Shown: positions 51,255 to 60,777, counted from the first letter of the stretch. The stretch: DNA of 64,000 nt from Pseudomonas cremoricolorata (GCF_000759535.1 NZ_CP009455.1:868001-932000); one strand, 5' to 3'. Numbers and translations: made by a program. The notes: generated by a model from the letters alone, not told the origin.

Positions 51255-52016
51255 ATGCCCTTGCCTACCCTGCTCACCCAGCACATCGCCCGCCGCCCGC
51301 AGCGTATCGCCCTGCTCCAGCATGTCGCCGAGCAAGGCTCGATCACCCAGGCGGCAAAAGCTGCCGGTATCAGCTACAAGGCCGCCTGGGACGCCATCGA
51401 CGAACTCAACAACCTGGCCACCAGCCCGCTGGTCGAGCGCAGCACCGGTGGCCGCGGCGGCGGCGGCGCAAAACTGTCGAGCGAGGGCCGCCGAGTCCTC
51501 GATCTGTACCTGCGCCTGCAAGCGCTGCAAGCCCAGGTGCTGCAAGCCGAACAGGCCAGCGACCTCGACCTGCTCGGGCGCCTGATGCTGCGCACCAGCG
51601 CGCGCAATCAACTGTCCGGCACAGTCAGCCTGCTGCAGCGCGAAGGCCGCCACGACCGCATCGGCCTGACCCTGGCCGGTGGCGCGCAGATCACCGCGCT
51701 GATAACCCCCGATAGCACCGAACGCCTCGACCTGGCCCTGGGCAATACCGTGGTCGCCTTGCTCAAGGCAGGCTGGGTGCGGCTGTCGCTGGGCGACGAG
51801 GCGCTCGACCCCGACGACAACTGCCTGCAGGCGCAGGTCAGCGAATGCCTGGCCGGGGATGACGGGCAAAGTGAAGTACGTCTGCACCTGGGCAACGGCC
51901 AGAGCCTGTGCGCCATCGCCGACAGCGCCTGGCTGCAGCGCCATGGCATTGGCCCTGGCAGCGACATCGAAGCGCTGTTCCATCCCTCTTATGTGCTGAT
52001 TGGCACGCCGCTATAA
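51255..52016 (+). CDS. ModE-like molybdenum-type transcriptional regulator
   Basis: A 253-residue regulator. An N-terminal winged HTH with LLQHVAEQGSITQAAKAAGISYKAAWDAI is followed by ARSTGGRGGGGAKLSSEG-type wing residues, then two TOBE/Mop-like domains (NQLSGTVSLLQREGRHDRIGL and VSECLAGDDGQSEVRLHL). ModE binds molybdate and represses modABC. No mod transporter or molybdoenzyme gene is nearby, so its targets are elsewhere. Confidence 0.9.
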   Translation: MPLPTLLTQHIARRPQRIALLQHVAEQGSITQAAKAAGISYKAAWDAIDELNNLATSPLVERSTGGRGGGGAKLSSEGRRVLDLYLRLQALQAQVLQAEQASDLDLLGRLMLRTSARNQLSGTVSLLQREGRHDRIGLTLAGGAQITALITPDSTERLDLALGNTVVALLKAGWVRLSLGDEALDPDDNCLQAQVSECLAGDDGQSEVRLHLGNGQSLCAIADSAWLQRHGIGPGSDIEALFHPSYVLIGTPL

Positions 52017-52061
52017 GGGTTGCGCTACCATGGGCGACTGTCCAGGCCTTGCGGAGCGCCC

Positions 52062-53036
52062 ATGTCCCATCCATTCGATACCCTCACCCCTGATCTGGTC
52101 TTGGACGCGGTAGAGAGCCTTGGCCTGCTCAGCGACGCCCGGGTGCTGGCGCTCAACAGCTACGAAAACCGGGTGTACCAGGTGGGCATCGAAGGCGAGC
52201 AGCCGCTGATCGCCAAGTTCTACCGGCCCGATCGCTGGAGCGACGCGGCGATTCTCGAAGAACACCGTTTCAGCGCCGAACTGGCCGAGTGCGAAGTGCC
52301 GGTGGTGGCGCCGCTGGAGTTCGATCAACGCAGCCTGTTCAGCCACCAGGGCTTTCGCTTCACGCTGTTCCCGCGCCGCGGCGGCCATGCGCCGGAGCCG
52401 GGCAACCTCGATCAGCTCTACCGCCTCGGCCAGTTGCTCGGGCGCCTGCACGCTGTGGGCGCCACGCGCCCCTTCGAGCACCGCGAGACACTCACCGTGT
52501 CGGCCTTCGGTCACGCTTCGCTGCGCACCTTGCTCGACGGCAACTACGTGCCCAAGGAACTGCTACCGGCCTTCGAATCGGTGGCCCGGGACGTCATCGA
52601 GCGGGTCGAGCGCATCTACGCCGCTACCCCGCACGCGGTGATCCGCCTGCATGGCGACTGCCATCCTGGCAACCTCATGCACCGCGACGACACCTACCAC
52701 ATCGTCGACCTCGACGACTGCCGCATGGGCCCGGCGGTTCAGGACCTGTGGATGATGCTGGCCGGCAACCGCGAGGAACGCCTCGGGCAACTGGCCGAAC
52801 TGATCGATGGCTACAACGAATTCCACGATTTCGACCCGCGCCAACTGGCCTTGATCGAGCCGTTGCGCGCGCTGCGTCAGTTGCACTACAGCGCCTGGCT
52901 GGCGCGGCGCTGGGATGACCCGGCGTTCCCGCGCAGCTTCCCCTGGTTCGGCCAGCCGCGTTACTGGGGCGATCAGATTCTCGCCCTGCGTGAACAGTGC
53001 GCCGCGCTGGATGAAGCGCCGCTGAAATTGTTCTGA
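52062..53036 (+). CDS. srkA: stress response kinase A (SrkA/YihE)
   Basis: A 324-residue aminoglycoside-phosphotransferase-like Ser/Thr kinase. The catalytic loop is LHGDCHPGNLMHRDD, the metal-binding Asp is in HIVDLDDCRMGP, and ENRVYQVGIEG matches the family. E. coli SrkA counteracts stress-induced death. The ATG at 52062 was preferred because it begins MSHPFDTLTPDLVLDAVES. A hairpin (53045-53068) separates it from rarD. Confidence 0.93.
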   Translation: MSHPFDTLTPDLVLDAVESLGLLSDARVLALNSYENRVYQVGIEGEQPLIAKFYRPDRWSDAAILEEHRFSAELAECEVPVVAPLEFDQRSLFSHQGFRFTLFPRRGGHAPEPGNLDQLYRLGQLLGRLHAVGATRPFEHRETLTVSAFGHASLRTLLDGNYVPKELLPAFESVARDVIERVERIYAATPHAVIRLHGDCHPGNLMHRDDTYHIVDLDDCRMGPAVQDLWMMLAGNREERLGQLAELIDGYNEFHDFDPRQLALIEPLRALRQLHYSAWLARRWDDPAFPRSFPWFGQPRYWGDQILALREQCAALDEAPLKLF

Positions 53037-53044
53037 ATCTGCCG

Positions 53045-53068
53045 GGCGGGTTGTCTACACTACCCGCC
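53045..53068 (+). terminator. hairpin between srkA and rarD
   Basis: GGCGGGT (53045-53051) pairs with ACCCGCC (53062-53068), starting 9 bp after the srkA stop. No T-tract follows, so termination would be weak. Confidence 0.4.
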
Positions 53069-53097
53069 GCTTCACCCTCACACAGCAAGGACCATCC

Positions 53098-53982
53098 ATG
53101 CACGCCGCCAACCCGCGACGCGGGTATCTGCTGGGCCTGTCGGCCTACGTCATCTGGGGCTTGTTCCCGCTCTACTTCAAGGCCATCCAAAGCGTGCCGG
53201 CGCTGGAGATCATCCTGCATCGGGTGCTCTGGTCGGCGCTGTTCGGTGGCCTGATGCTGCTGGTGTGGAAGCACCCCGGCTGGTGGCGCGAGCTGCGCCA
53301 GAACCCGCAACGCCTGGCGGTATTGGCCCTGAGCGGCAGTCTCATCGCGCTGAACTGGCTGGTGTATGTGTGGGCGGTGAACAGCGGGCGCATGCTCGAA
53401 GCCAGCCTTGGCTACTACATCAACCCGCTGGTCAACGTGCTGCTGGGCATGCTGTTGCTCAATGAACGCCTGCGCCGCCTGCAATGGCTGGCGGTAGGCC
53501 TGGCCTGCGTCGGTGTGGCGCAACAGGTGTGGCAGGTCGGCAGCCTGCCCTGGGTGTCGCTGGCCCTGGCGTTGACCTTCGGCTTCTACGGCCTGATCCG
53601 CAAGAAGGCTCCGGTGGCCGCCTTGCCCGGCCTGGTGGTGGAAACCTGGATGCTGCTGCCGCTGGCGTTGGGCTGGCTACTGCTGCACCCCGGCATGGGC
53701 AGCGCGCAACCGGGCTTCTACCTGAGCAGCGAGGCGCTTTGGTTGATGGCGGCAGGCCCGGTGACGCTGGTGCCGCTACTGTGTTTCAACGCCGCTGCAC
53801 GGCATTTGCCCTACACCACGCTGGGTTTTCTCCAGTACCTGGCACCGACGCTGGTGCTGGCCCAGGCGGTCTGGCTGTTCGATGAACACCTGTCGCCCAG
53901 TAGCCTGGTGGCGTTCATGTTCATCTGGGCTGCGTTGCTGGTCTACAGCATCGATACCTGGCTGATTCTGCGCAAACGCTGA
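53098..53982 (+). CDS. rarD: EamA-family transporter RarD
   Basis: A 294-residue inner-membrane protein with ten hydrophobic helices in two EamA repeats. The RarD start YLLGLSAYVIWGLFPLYFK and NWLVYVWAVNSGRMLEASLGY are characteristic. Named for chloramphenicol sensitivity; substrate unknown. It is monocistronic, followed by the DnaA-box repeat region. Confidence 0.94.
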   Translation: MHAANPRRGYLLGLSAYVIWGLFPLYFKAIQSVPALEIILHRVLWSALFGGLMLLVWKHPGWWRELRQNPQRLAVLALSGSLIALNWLVYVWAVNSGRMLEASLGYYINPLVNVLLGMLLLNERLRRLQWLAVGLACVGVAQQVWQVGSLPWVSLALALTFGFYGLIRKKAPVAALPGLVVETWMLLPLALGWLLLHPGMGSAQPGFYLSSEALWLMAAGPVTLVPLLCFNAAARHLPYTTLGFLQYLAPTLVLAQAVWLFDEHLSPSSLVAFMFIWAALLVYSIDTWLILRKR

Positions 53983-53996
53983 TCATTTTATGACCG

Positions 53997-54222
53997 AACC
54001 TCTGCAGGCCTTACGGCGCATGGCCTGCAGCGATGTCTCCAGAGCTTATCCACAGCGCCATCCCCGCCGTTTGTGCACAAGCGCCGGGGGTCTGTACATT
54101 TTCTAACCAAACCGCTACAGGCCAAGGGATACAAGGCCTACAGCGCTATCCCCCCAGCTTATCCACAAGGCAGTCCCCGGACATTCTGCATAACTTCGCC
54201 TGTGCACAACCGCTGTGGAAAA
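53997..54222. repeat. tandem 113-bp direct repeat carrying DnaA-box-like sites
   Basis: Two imperfect copies with an exact 113-bp offset: AACC(T/G)CT(G/A)CAGGCC at 53997 and 54110, GGCCT(G/A)CAGCG at 54022 and 54135, and perfect DnaA boxes TTATCCACA at 54046-54054 and 54159-54167. Further DnaA-like sites: the palindrome TTGTGCACAA (54071-54080), TTGTGCACA on the reverse strand (54201-54209) and TTTTCCACA on the reverse strand (54214-54222). It fills the gap between rarD and a convergent ACT-domain gene. Candidate DnaA-binding locus. Confidence 0.8.
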
Positions 54223-54227
54223 CCACT

Positions 54228-54746
54228 TTAGCCCTCGGCGCGAACGCTCAGTTCCACCATCAGCTCATCGGCCAGGCCTTCCAGGCGCTGTTGCAAACGC
54301 TCGAGCGACAATTCAGCCGGCAGCGCCAGCACCGCTTCGGCGTGAAACAGCGGCTCGTTGCTCATGGGCGCGGGCTGTACCTGGGTACTGAGCCGTTCCA
54401 CGTTCACTGCCAGTTGCGCTAGCACCCGGCTGATGTCACGAACGATCCCTGGGCGGTCGTTACCCACCAGTTCCATCCTCACCGTCTGACGCAGGTCGCT
54501 CGGCTCGCCGCCCCTTTCGGCGATCTGTACGCGAATGCCCCGGCTGGACAGCGCTCGCAGCGAGGTCAGCAGGCCGTCCCATTCGGCGCTGGGCACTGCC
54601 ACGTTGACGATGCCAGCGAATTGCCCGGCCATGCGCGATAGGCGACTTTCCAGCCAGTTGCCCTGATGCTCACTGATGCAGTGCGCGACGCGTTCGACCA
54701 GGCCCGCCTGGTCGGCGGCGATGACAGTGATGACCAGATGCTCCAC
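54228..54746 (-). CDS. GcvR-like ACT-domain regulatory protein
   Basis: A 172-residue protein with two ACT domains: VEHLVITVIAADQAGLVERV at the start and VRMELVGNDRPGIVRDISRV in the second half. This is the architecture of the glycine-cleavage transcriptional repressor GcvR, which acts through protein contact, not DNA binding. The GTG at 54746 was chosen because GAGGAG lies 6 nt upstream; the ATG at 54800 adds a non-conserved leader. Ligand unknown. Confidence 0.88.
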   Translation of the reverse strand: MEHLVITVIAADQAGLVERVAHCISEHQGNWLESRLSRMAGQFAGIVNVAVPSAEWDGLLTSLRALSSRGIRVQIAERGGEPSDLRQTVRMELVGNDRPGIVRDISRVLAQLAVNVERLSTQVQPAPMSNEPLFHAEAVLALPAELSLERLQQRLEGLADELMVELSVRAEG

Positions 54747-55149
54747 GTCACGCTCCTCATGGCAGTCAGGCGGACTTCGAGTATAGGCAATACGCGGCAT
54801 CCTGCCGCAGAGAAGTCCACGACAATGATCGTGTACTGTTTAGAGATTTATCTGGAACAATCCACACGATTTTTGCGAACATGCTCCTTCCCAGCGTGAC
54901 CTGGTACGACCAAAGGGTCGTCGAGCGACGCTTTTAGTCTGATGTTCACTGGCGAACGGCTTCATGTAGTATTCGCCGAACCGGACTACAAGATGTCCTC
55001 CGGTTGTCTGCCGAGGCGCCTGTACGCCGCCCTATGGCACATTTCACTGCCGTTTCCCGCCGCTCTCAGGGCATGTCCGGGAGGCGTGCGGAATGTGCGT
55101 TACAGGCTTTTTACGATGAGCGAAACAGCTGAGCAGAGTGAGGCAAGCA
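54747..55149. other. 403-bp intergenic region with no recognised gene
   Basis: It separates divergent gcvR-like and glcB. A small hairpin CGTCG-AG-CGACG followed by CTTTTA lies near 54930-54945. A sigma-54-like TGGCACATTTCACTGC has wrong spacing. Both promoters must lie here, but none could be assigned with confidence. No convincing ORF. Confidence 0.5.
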
Positions 55150-57327
55150 ATGACTGAACACGTTCGAGTCGGTGGCCTTCAGGTCGCCAAAGTCCTGTAT
55201 GACTTCGTCAATGACGAGGCCATTACAGGGACTGGCATGGTCGCCGCGCAGTTCTGGGACGGTGCCGAGAAGATCATCAACGACCTCGCTCCAAAGAACA
55301 AAGCACTGCTCGCCAAACGCGACGCACTGCAAGCGCAGATCGACGCCTGGCATCAGGCGCGCCAAGGCCAGGCGCACGACGCCGCCGCCTACAAAGCTTT
55401 CCTCCAGGACATCGGCTACCTGCTGCCACAAGCAGACGATTTCCAGGCCAGCACGCAAAACGTCGACGAAGAAATCGCCCACATGGCCGGCCCGCAACTG
55501 GTGGTGCCGGTGATGAATGCGCGCTTCGCCTTGAACGCTGCCAACGCCCGCTGGGGCTCGCTGTACGACGCGCTGTATGGCACCGACGCCATCAGCGAGG
55601 ACGGCGGCGCGGAGAAAGGCCAGGGTTACAACAAGGTCCGCGGTGACAAGGTCATCGCCTTCGCCCGCGCTTTCCTCGACCAGGCGGCGCCGCTGAGCAC
55701 TGGCTCCCATGCCGATGCCGTGGCCTACCGGGTGGAGGCCGGCAAGCTGGTGGTCGCACTCAAGGGCGGCAGCCACAGCGGCCTGCGTGACGCTGCGCAA
55801 CTGATCGGCCTGCACGGCGACGGCGCCGCGCCCACCGCGCTGCTGCTCAAGCACAACGGCCTGCACTTCGAAATCCAGATCGACGCCAGCACTCCGGTCG
55901 GCAGCACCGATGCCGCAGGCGTCAAAGACATCCTCATGGAGTCGGCGCTGACCACCATCATGGACTGCGAAGACTCGGTCGCCGCCGTCGATGCCGACGA
56001 CAAGGTGCTGGTCTACCGCAACTGGCTGGGCCTGATGAAGGGCGACCTGGCGGAAAGCATCAGCAAGGGCGGCAAGACCTTCACCCGCACCATGAACCCC
56101 GACCGCGAGTACACCGCACCCAACGGCGGCAGCGTGACCCTGCACGGCCGTTCGCTGCTGTTCGTGCGCAACGTCGGCCACCTGATGACCAACCCGGCGA
56201 TTCTCGACGCCCAGGGCGAAGAGATTCCCGAAGGCATTCAGGATGCGCTGTTCACCGTGCTGGCCGCGGTGCACAACCTCAACGGCAATACTCAGCGCAA
56301 GAACACCCGCAGCGGCAGTGTGTACATCGTCAAACCGAAGATGCACGGCCCGGAAGAAGTGGCCTTCGCCGCCGAACTGTTCGCCCGCGTCGAGCAACTG
56401 CTGGGCCTGCCGGCCAACACCCTGAAGGTCGGCATCATGGACGAGGAACGCCGCACCACGGTCAACCTCAAGGCCTGCATCAAGGAGGCGGCCGAGCGTG
56501 TGGTGTTCATCAACACCGGCTTCCTCGACCGCACCGGTGATGAAATCCACACCTCCATGGAAGCCGGCGCGGTGGTGCGCAAGGGCGCCATGAAGAATCA
56601 GAAATGGATTGCCGCCTACGAAGACAACAACGTCGACGTGGGTCTTGCCACCGGCCTGCAAGGCCGCGCGCAGATCGGCAAGGGCATGTGGGCCATGCCT
56701 GATCTGATGGCGGCGATGCTGGAACAGAAGATCGCCCACCCGCTGGCCGGCGCCAATACCGCCTGGGTACCCTCGCCGACCGCCGCTACGTTGCACGCGC
56801 TGCACTACCACAAGGTCGACGTGCAGGCGCGGCAGGCCGAACTGGCCCAGCGCACCCCGGCATCGGTCGACGACATCCTGAGCATTCCGCTGGCCGCTGA
56901 TACGAATTGGTCGGCCGAGGAAATCCGCAACGAACTGGACAACAACGCCCAGGGCATCCTCGGTTACGTAGTGCGCTGGATCGACCAGGGCGTGGGCTGC
57001 TCGAAGGTACCGGACATCAATGACGTCGGCCTCATGGAAGACCGCGCCACCCTGCGCATTTCCAGCCAGTTGCTGGCCAACTGGCTGCGCCATGGCGTGG
57101 TCAGTCAAGATCAGGTGCTGGAAAGCCTCAAGCGCATGGCCGCGGTGGTCGACCGGCAGAACGCCGGTGACGCGCTGTACCGTCCGCTGGCGCCGAACTT
57201 CGACGACAACATCGCCTTCCAGGCGGCGGTGGAGTTGGTCATCGAAGGCGCCAAACAGCCCAATGGCTACACCGAGCCGGTTCTGCACCGGCGCCGGCGC
57301 GAGTTCAAGGCGCGGCACGGGCGCTGA
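55150..57327 (+). CDS. glcB: malate synthase G
   Basis: A 725-residue monomeric malate synthase joining glyoxylate and acetyl-Co[22 protein letters not shown] holds the catalytic and metal-binding acidic residues; [17 protein letters not shown] and [18 protein letters not shown] are family-specific. The ATG at 55150 follows GAGG and begins [20 protein letters not shown]. It supports growth on acetate, fatty acids and glycolate. Monocistronic, followed by a REP pair. Confidence 0.97.
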   Translation: MTEHVRVGGLQVAKVLYDFVNDEAITGTGMVAAQFWDGAEKIINDLAPKNKALLAKRDALQAQIDAWHQARQGQAHDAAAYKAFLQDIGYLLPQADDFQASTQNVDEEIAHMAGPQLVVPVMNARFALNAANARWGSLYDALYGTDAISEDGGAEKGQGYNKVRGDKVIAFARAFLDQAAPLSTGSHADAVAYRVEAGKLVVALKGGSHSGLRDAAQLIGLHGDGAAPTALLLKHNGLHFEIQIDASTPVGSTDAAGVKDILMESALTTIMDCEDSVAAVDADDKVLVYRNWLGLMKGDLAESISKGGKTFTRTMNPDREYTAPNGGSVTLHGRSLLFVRNVGHLMTNPAILDAQGEEIPEGIQDALFTVLAAVHNLNGNTQRKNTRSGSVYIVKPKMHGPEEVAFAAELFARVEQLLGLPANTLKVGIMDEERRTTVNLKACIKEAAERVVFINTGFLDRTGDEIHTSMEAGAVVRKGAMKNQKWIAAYEDNNVDVGLATGLQGRAQIGKGMWAMPDLMAAMLEQKIAHPLAGANTAWVPSPTAATLHALHYHKVDVQARQAELAQRTPASVDDILSIPLAADTNWSAEEIRNELDNNAQGILGYVVRWIDQGVGCSKVPDINDVGLMEDRATLRISSQLLANWLRHGVVSQDQVLESLKRMAAVVDRQNAGDALYRPLAPNFDDNIAFQAAVELVIEGAKQPNGYTEPVLHRRRREFKARHGR

Positions 57328-57340
57328 GTTGAGCTAGCTG

Positions 57341-57434
57341 TCAGGGCCGCTATGCGGCCGATCGCGGCTAAAGCCGCTCCTACAGTGGTCTGTAGGAGCG
57401 GCTTTAGCCGCGATGGACTGCAAAGCAGTCCCAA
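57341..57434. repeat. inverted pair of REP elements with perfect 24-bp arms (BIME)
   Basis: ATCGCGGCTAAAGCCGCTCC plus TACA (57361-57384) and its exact complement (57391-57414) are separated by six bases. Outer arms differ (GGCCGCTATGCGGCC versus GGACTGCAAAGCAGTCC), each a small hairpin. Located between convergent glcB and the receiver gene, it can fold into a long cruciform or terminator-like stem. Confidence 0.9.
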
Positions 57435-57464
57435 TCACCCCCTCGAAAATGACCAGCAACACCC

Positions 57465-57923
57465 CTAGCCCCGCCCCCCTACCTCCAGCTTCAACTCTGT
57501 GCTCACCAGCTCCAGCAACCGCCCCAGATCCACCGGTTTGAGCAGCACATCCAGCACCCCGAGGTGCATGGCCTCGACCGCTTCCTGCACATCGGTATCC
57601 CCCGACACCACGATGATCGGCAGCTCTGCCCGTTGCGACACGCGCACGTGCCGGATCAGCGCCAGGCCGTCTTCCGGCGCCATGCGCAGGTCGGTGACCA
57701 TCAGCCCGATGCGTGGATGCGCGGCAAGCTGAGCGAGCGCCTGAGCCGCGCCGTCTGCCATGCAGGTATCGATGCCGCGGCTGCGCAGGTAAACGGACAG
57801 CGCCTCACGATTGAGCGCATTGTCATCGACCACCAACACCAAAGGTGCCGGCTCATCGGGCGCGCTCACCGCAGCTAAGGCCTCGCGCTCGGCGTCGCTG
57901 AGGATGTCGTCATGCTCGCTCAT
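57465..57923 (-). CDS. single-domain response regulator
   Basis: A 152-residue protein with one receiver domain after a short acidic leader. Acidic pair Asp33/Asp34 (VVDDNALNRE), phospho-acceptor Asp78 (MVTDLRMAPEDG), switch Ser in VVSGDTDV and Lys in VLLKPVDL are all present. No output domain. The start at 57923 was chosen on weak evidence; in-frame ATGs at 57929 and further upstream are possible. No partner kinase is adjacent. Divergent from the CBS/nucleotidyltransferase gene. Confidence 0.88.
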   Translation of the reverse strand: MSEHDDILSDAEREALAAVSAPDEPAPLVLVVDDNALNREALSVYLRSRGIDTCMADGAAQALAQLAAHPRIGLMVTDLRMAPEDGLALIRHVRVSQRAELPIIVVSGDTDVQEAVEAMHLGVLDVLLKPVDLGRLLELVSTELKLEVGGRG

Positions 57924-58132
57924 GCTCATCTCGTCAAAAAACTTTCGTTCGCTCAGTTCAGACCGCATCTCAGTCTTGTGCCTACTGCCTTTCGTCGGGA
58001 ATTTGACACCCCAACCTGCGCAAGCCCTTCCTAGACTTACGTCCAATGGGCAGCACCTGCCTGGCGGCCGACCATGGCCAAACAACAACGAGGCCCACGC
58101 CACCTGCGCGGGCCATGCATGCGGTCAGTGCG

Positions 58133-60070
58133 ATGAGCAAACAGGACGCCTTCGATCAGGCTGGCAGAACAGCCGTGCTGCAGAACATTCAGGGCACGCT
58201 GCAGTTTCTGCAACGCTTCCCGCCGTTCAACCAGATGGAGCAGAGTCATCTCGCCTACCTGGTGGAACAGTGCCAACTGCGCTTTTATGCCAGCGGTGAA
58301 AGCATCGTCAAGCCTGCTGACGGACCGGTCACGCATTTTTTCATCGTCAAGCAGGGCCGAGTGGTCGGCGAGCGGCAGTCGGCCACCGGTGCCGATACCC
58401 ACGCCACCTTCGAAATCACCAGCGGTGAATGCTTCCCCCTGGCCGCACTGCTTGGCGAACGCGCCACCCGCACCGAGCACCTGGCCGGCGAAGACACCTT
58501 CTGCCTGCAACTCAACAAAGCCGCGTTCATCCGCGTGTTCTCGCTGTCGGAGGTGTTCCGCGACTTCGCCCTGCGCGGCGTCAGCAGCCTGCTCGACCAG
58601 GTCAACCAGCAGGTGCGTCAGCGCGCCGTTCATACCTTGGGCAATCAGTACTCGCTCAACACTCCGCTGGGCGAACTGGCCATGCGGCATCCGGTGGTAT
58701 GCGACGCCGACATGCCGCTGCGCGAGGCGGTCGGGCTGATGCACCAGCAGCAAGTCGGCAGCATTGTCATCGTCGACGCCCAGCGCTTCCCGACCGGCAT
58801 CTTCACCTTGCGCGACCTGCGCCAGGTGGTGGCCGATGCCAGCGCCGACCTCAGCGCACCGATCGCCCGCCACATGACCGCCCGGCCGTTCTACCTCAGC
58901 CCCCAGGCCACCGCCTTCGACGCCGCCATGGCGATGACCGAGCGGCATATCGCCCACGTCTGCCTGGTCGATGAGCAGCGTCTGTGCGGGGTGGTGTCCG
59001 AGCGCGATCTGTTTTCCCTGCAACGGGTCGATCTGGTGCACCTGGCACGGACCATCCGTCACGCCGCACGCCTGGAAACCCTGGTGTCGCTGCGCGGTGA
59101 GATCGGCCAGCTGGTGGAAAGAATGTTGGCCCATGGCGCGTCGTCGTCGCAGATCACCCAGATCATCACCTTGCTCAACGACCACACCGTGTGCCGGGTC
59201 ATCGAGCTGACCCTGGCCGAGCTGGGCGACCCCGGCGTTCCCTTTACCTGGCTGTGCTTTGGCAGCGAAGGCAGACGCGAGCAGACCCTGCACACCGACC
59301 AGGACAACGGCATTCTGTTCGAAGCCGCCAGCGCCAGCGAAGCCCAGACCCTCCGCCTGCGCCTGCTGCCCTTGGCGCAGCACATCAACCGCAGCCTGGC
59401 GCTGTGCGGCTTCACCCTGTGCAGCGGCAACATCATGGCTGGCAACCCGCAGCTGTGCCTGTCGCGCAGCGAGTGGGCGCTGCGCTTCGCCGGGTTCATC
59501 CGCGAGGCCAGCCCGGAGAACCTGCTCGGTTCGAGCATCTATTTCGACCTGCGCGCCGTATGGGGCGACGAACAAGGTTGTGAACACCTGCGCCAGGGCA
59601 TCCTCGCCCAGGTCGCCGACAACCGCCTGTTCCAGCGCATGCTGGCCGAGAACGCCTTGCGTCAGCGCCCGCCGGTTGGGCGTCTGCGCGAGTTCGTGCT
59701 GACCCGCCAGGGCCACGACAAGGCCGCCACCCTCGACCTCAAGGTGCAGGGGCTCACGCCGTTCGTCGATGGCGCTCGCCTGCTGGCGCTGGCCCATGGC
59801 ATCGCCGCCAATAACACTGTCGAACGTCTGCGCCAACTGGCCCGGCGCGAAGTCCTCGACGCGCTGGACGCCGCCGCCTTCGAGGAGGCGTATCACTTCA
59901 TTCAGCAGACCCGCATGCAGCAGCACCAGCGCCAGACTCGCGATAACCAGCCCTACAGCAACCGGCTCGACCCCGACAGCCTCAATCAGCTCGACCGGCG
60001 CATCCTGCGCGAGTCGCTGCGTCAGGCCCAGCGCCTGCAAAGCAGCCTGGCGCTGTGTTACCAACTATGA
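58133..60070 (+). CDS. cNMP-binding/CBS/DUF294 putative nucleotidyltransferase
   Basis: A 645-residue cytoplasmic protein. Cyclic-nucleotide-binding-like domain about residues 15-140, a CBS pair about 165-285 (QQVGSIVIVD, GIFTLRDLRQVV; HIAHVCLVDEQRLCGVVSERDL), then the DUF294 nucleotidyltransferase domain starting near 375 with CFGSEGRREQTLHTDQDNG, similar to the GlnD active-site motif, and a C-terminal DUF294_C region. It overlaps the exonuclease gene by 4 bp. A role in nucleotide-sensed control is inferred. Start chosen at MSKQDAFDQAGRTA. Confidence 0.9.
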   Translation: MSKQDAFDQAGRTAVLQNIQGTLQFLQRFPPFNQMEQSHLAYLVEQCQLRFYASGESIVKPADGPVTHFFIVKQGRVVGERQSATGADTHATFEITSGECFPLAALLGERATRTEHLAGEDTFCLQLNKAAFIRVFSLSEVFRDFALRGVSSLLDQVNQQVRQRAVHTLGNQYSLNTPLGELAMRHPVVCDADMPLREAVGLMHQQQVGSIVIVDAQRFPTGIFTLRDLRQVVADASADLSAPIARHMTARPFYLSPQATAFDAAMAMTERHIAHVCLVDEQRLCGVVSERDLFSLQRVDLVHLARTIRHAARLETLVSLRGEIGQLVERMLAHGASSSQITQIITLLNDHTVCRVIELTLAELGDPGVPFTWLCFGSEGRREQTLHTDQDNGILFEAASASEAQTLRLRLLPLAQHINRSLALCGFTLCSGNIMAGNPQLCLSRSEWALRFAGFIREASPENLLGSSIYFDLRAVWGDEQGCEHLRQGILAQVADNRLFQRMLAENALRQRPPVGRLREFVLTRQGHDKAATLDLKVQGLTPFVDGARLLALAHGIAANNTVERLRQLARREVLDALDAAAFEEAYHFIQQTRMQQHQRQTRDNQPYSNRLDPDSLNQLDRRILRESLRQAQRLQSSLALCYQL

Positions 60071-60777
60071 GCCTGCTGAGCTGGCTGCGCGCCCCCGCGC
60101 CGACCCTGAGTGACGCGCTCAAGCAACGCCTGGCGCGGTTGCCCGTCCCCGCGCCCTGGCGTGACTGCAGCCTGCGCGAGCAGCGCTGGGTGGTGCTTGA
60201 TCTAGAGACCAGCGGCCTGAACGTCAACCGTGACCAGGTGCTGTCGATCGGCGCAGTGGTGATCGACGATGGCGCCATCGACTTCGCCCAGCAGTTTGAA
60301 CGGACCCTGCACCGGCCCGCGCAGAAGACCACCTCCAGCGTGTTGATCCATGGCCTGGGCCCCAGCGCCCTGGCCGCCGGCTGCGACCCCGCCGAGGCTT
60401 TGCTGGATCTGCTCGAATTCATCGGTGACAGCCCACTGCTGGCGTTCCACGCACCCTTCGACCAGCGCATGCTGGCCCGCGCCCTGAAGGACAGCCTCGG
60501 CCATCGCTTGCAGCATCCGTTCCTGGATGTCGCCGAACTGGCACCGATGCTCAATCCCGACACCGTGCTGCGCGAGGCTGGCCTGGACGACTGGATCACC
60601 CGTTTCGGCCTGCACGTGCAGGAGCGTCACCACGCCAGTGCCGATGCCCAGGTCACCGCTGAACTGATGCTCATCCTGCTCAGCCAGGCGCGCCGCCAAC
60701 AGCTCGATAGCCCACTGCAACTTGAGCAGCAACTCAGCGCCTGGCGCCGGCGCATGGCCCATCACCCCAGTCTCTGA
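60067..60777 (+). CDS. DnaQ-like 3'-5' exonuclease
   Basis: A 236-residue DEDDh exonuclease. ExoI VVLDLETSGLNVNRDQVLSI, ExoII LAFHAPFDQRML, ExoIII HHASADAQVTAELML. It resembles the proofreading subunit fold but is a stand-alone protein. Translation is coupled to the upstream cNMP/CBS/DUF294 gene (ATGA), a pairing conserved in several Gammaproteobacteria, so their products probably work together. Its substrate is unknown. Confidence 0.92.
   Translation: MSLLSWLRAPAPTLSDALKQRLARLPVPAPWRDCSLREQRWVVLDLETSGLNVNRDQVLSIGAVVIDDGAIDFAQQFERTLHRPAQKTTSSVLIHGLGPSALAAGCDPAEALLDLLEFIGDSPLLAFHAPFDQRMLARALKDSLGHRLQHPFLDVAELAPMLNPDTVLREAGLDDWITRFGLHVQERHHASADAQVTAELMLILLSQARRQQLDSPLQLEQQLSAWRRRMAHHPSL

Noticed and set aside
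55037..55052. Sigma-54-like TGGCACATTTCACTGC before glcB
   Set aside because: Eleven bases lie between the GG and GC elements where ten are required, so it should not function as a -24/-12 promoter.
55138..57318. A 735-codon reverse ORF opposite glcB and a 675-codon one opposite the CBS/DUF294 gene
   Set aside because: Both mirror strongly conserved genes on the other strand and show no domains.
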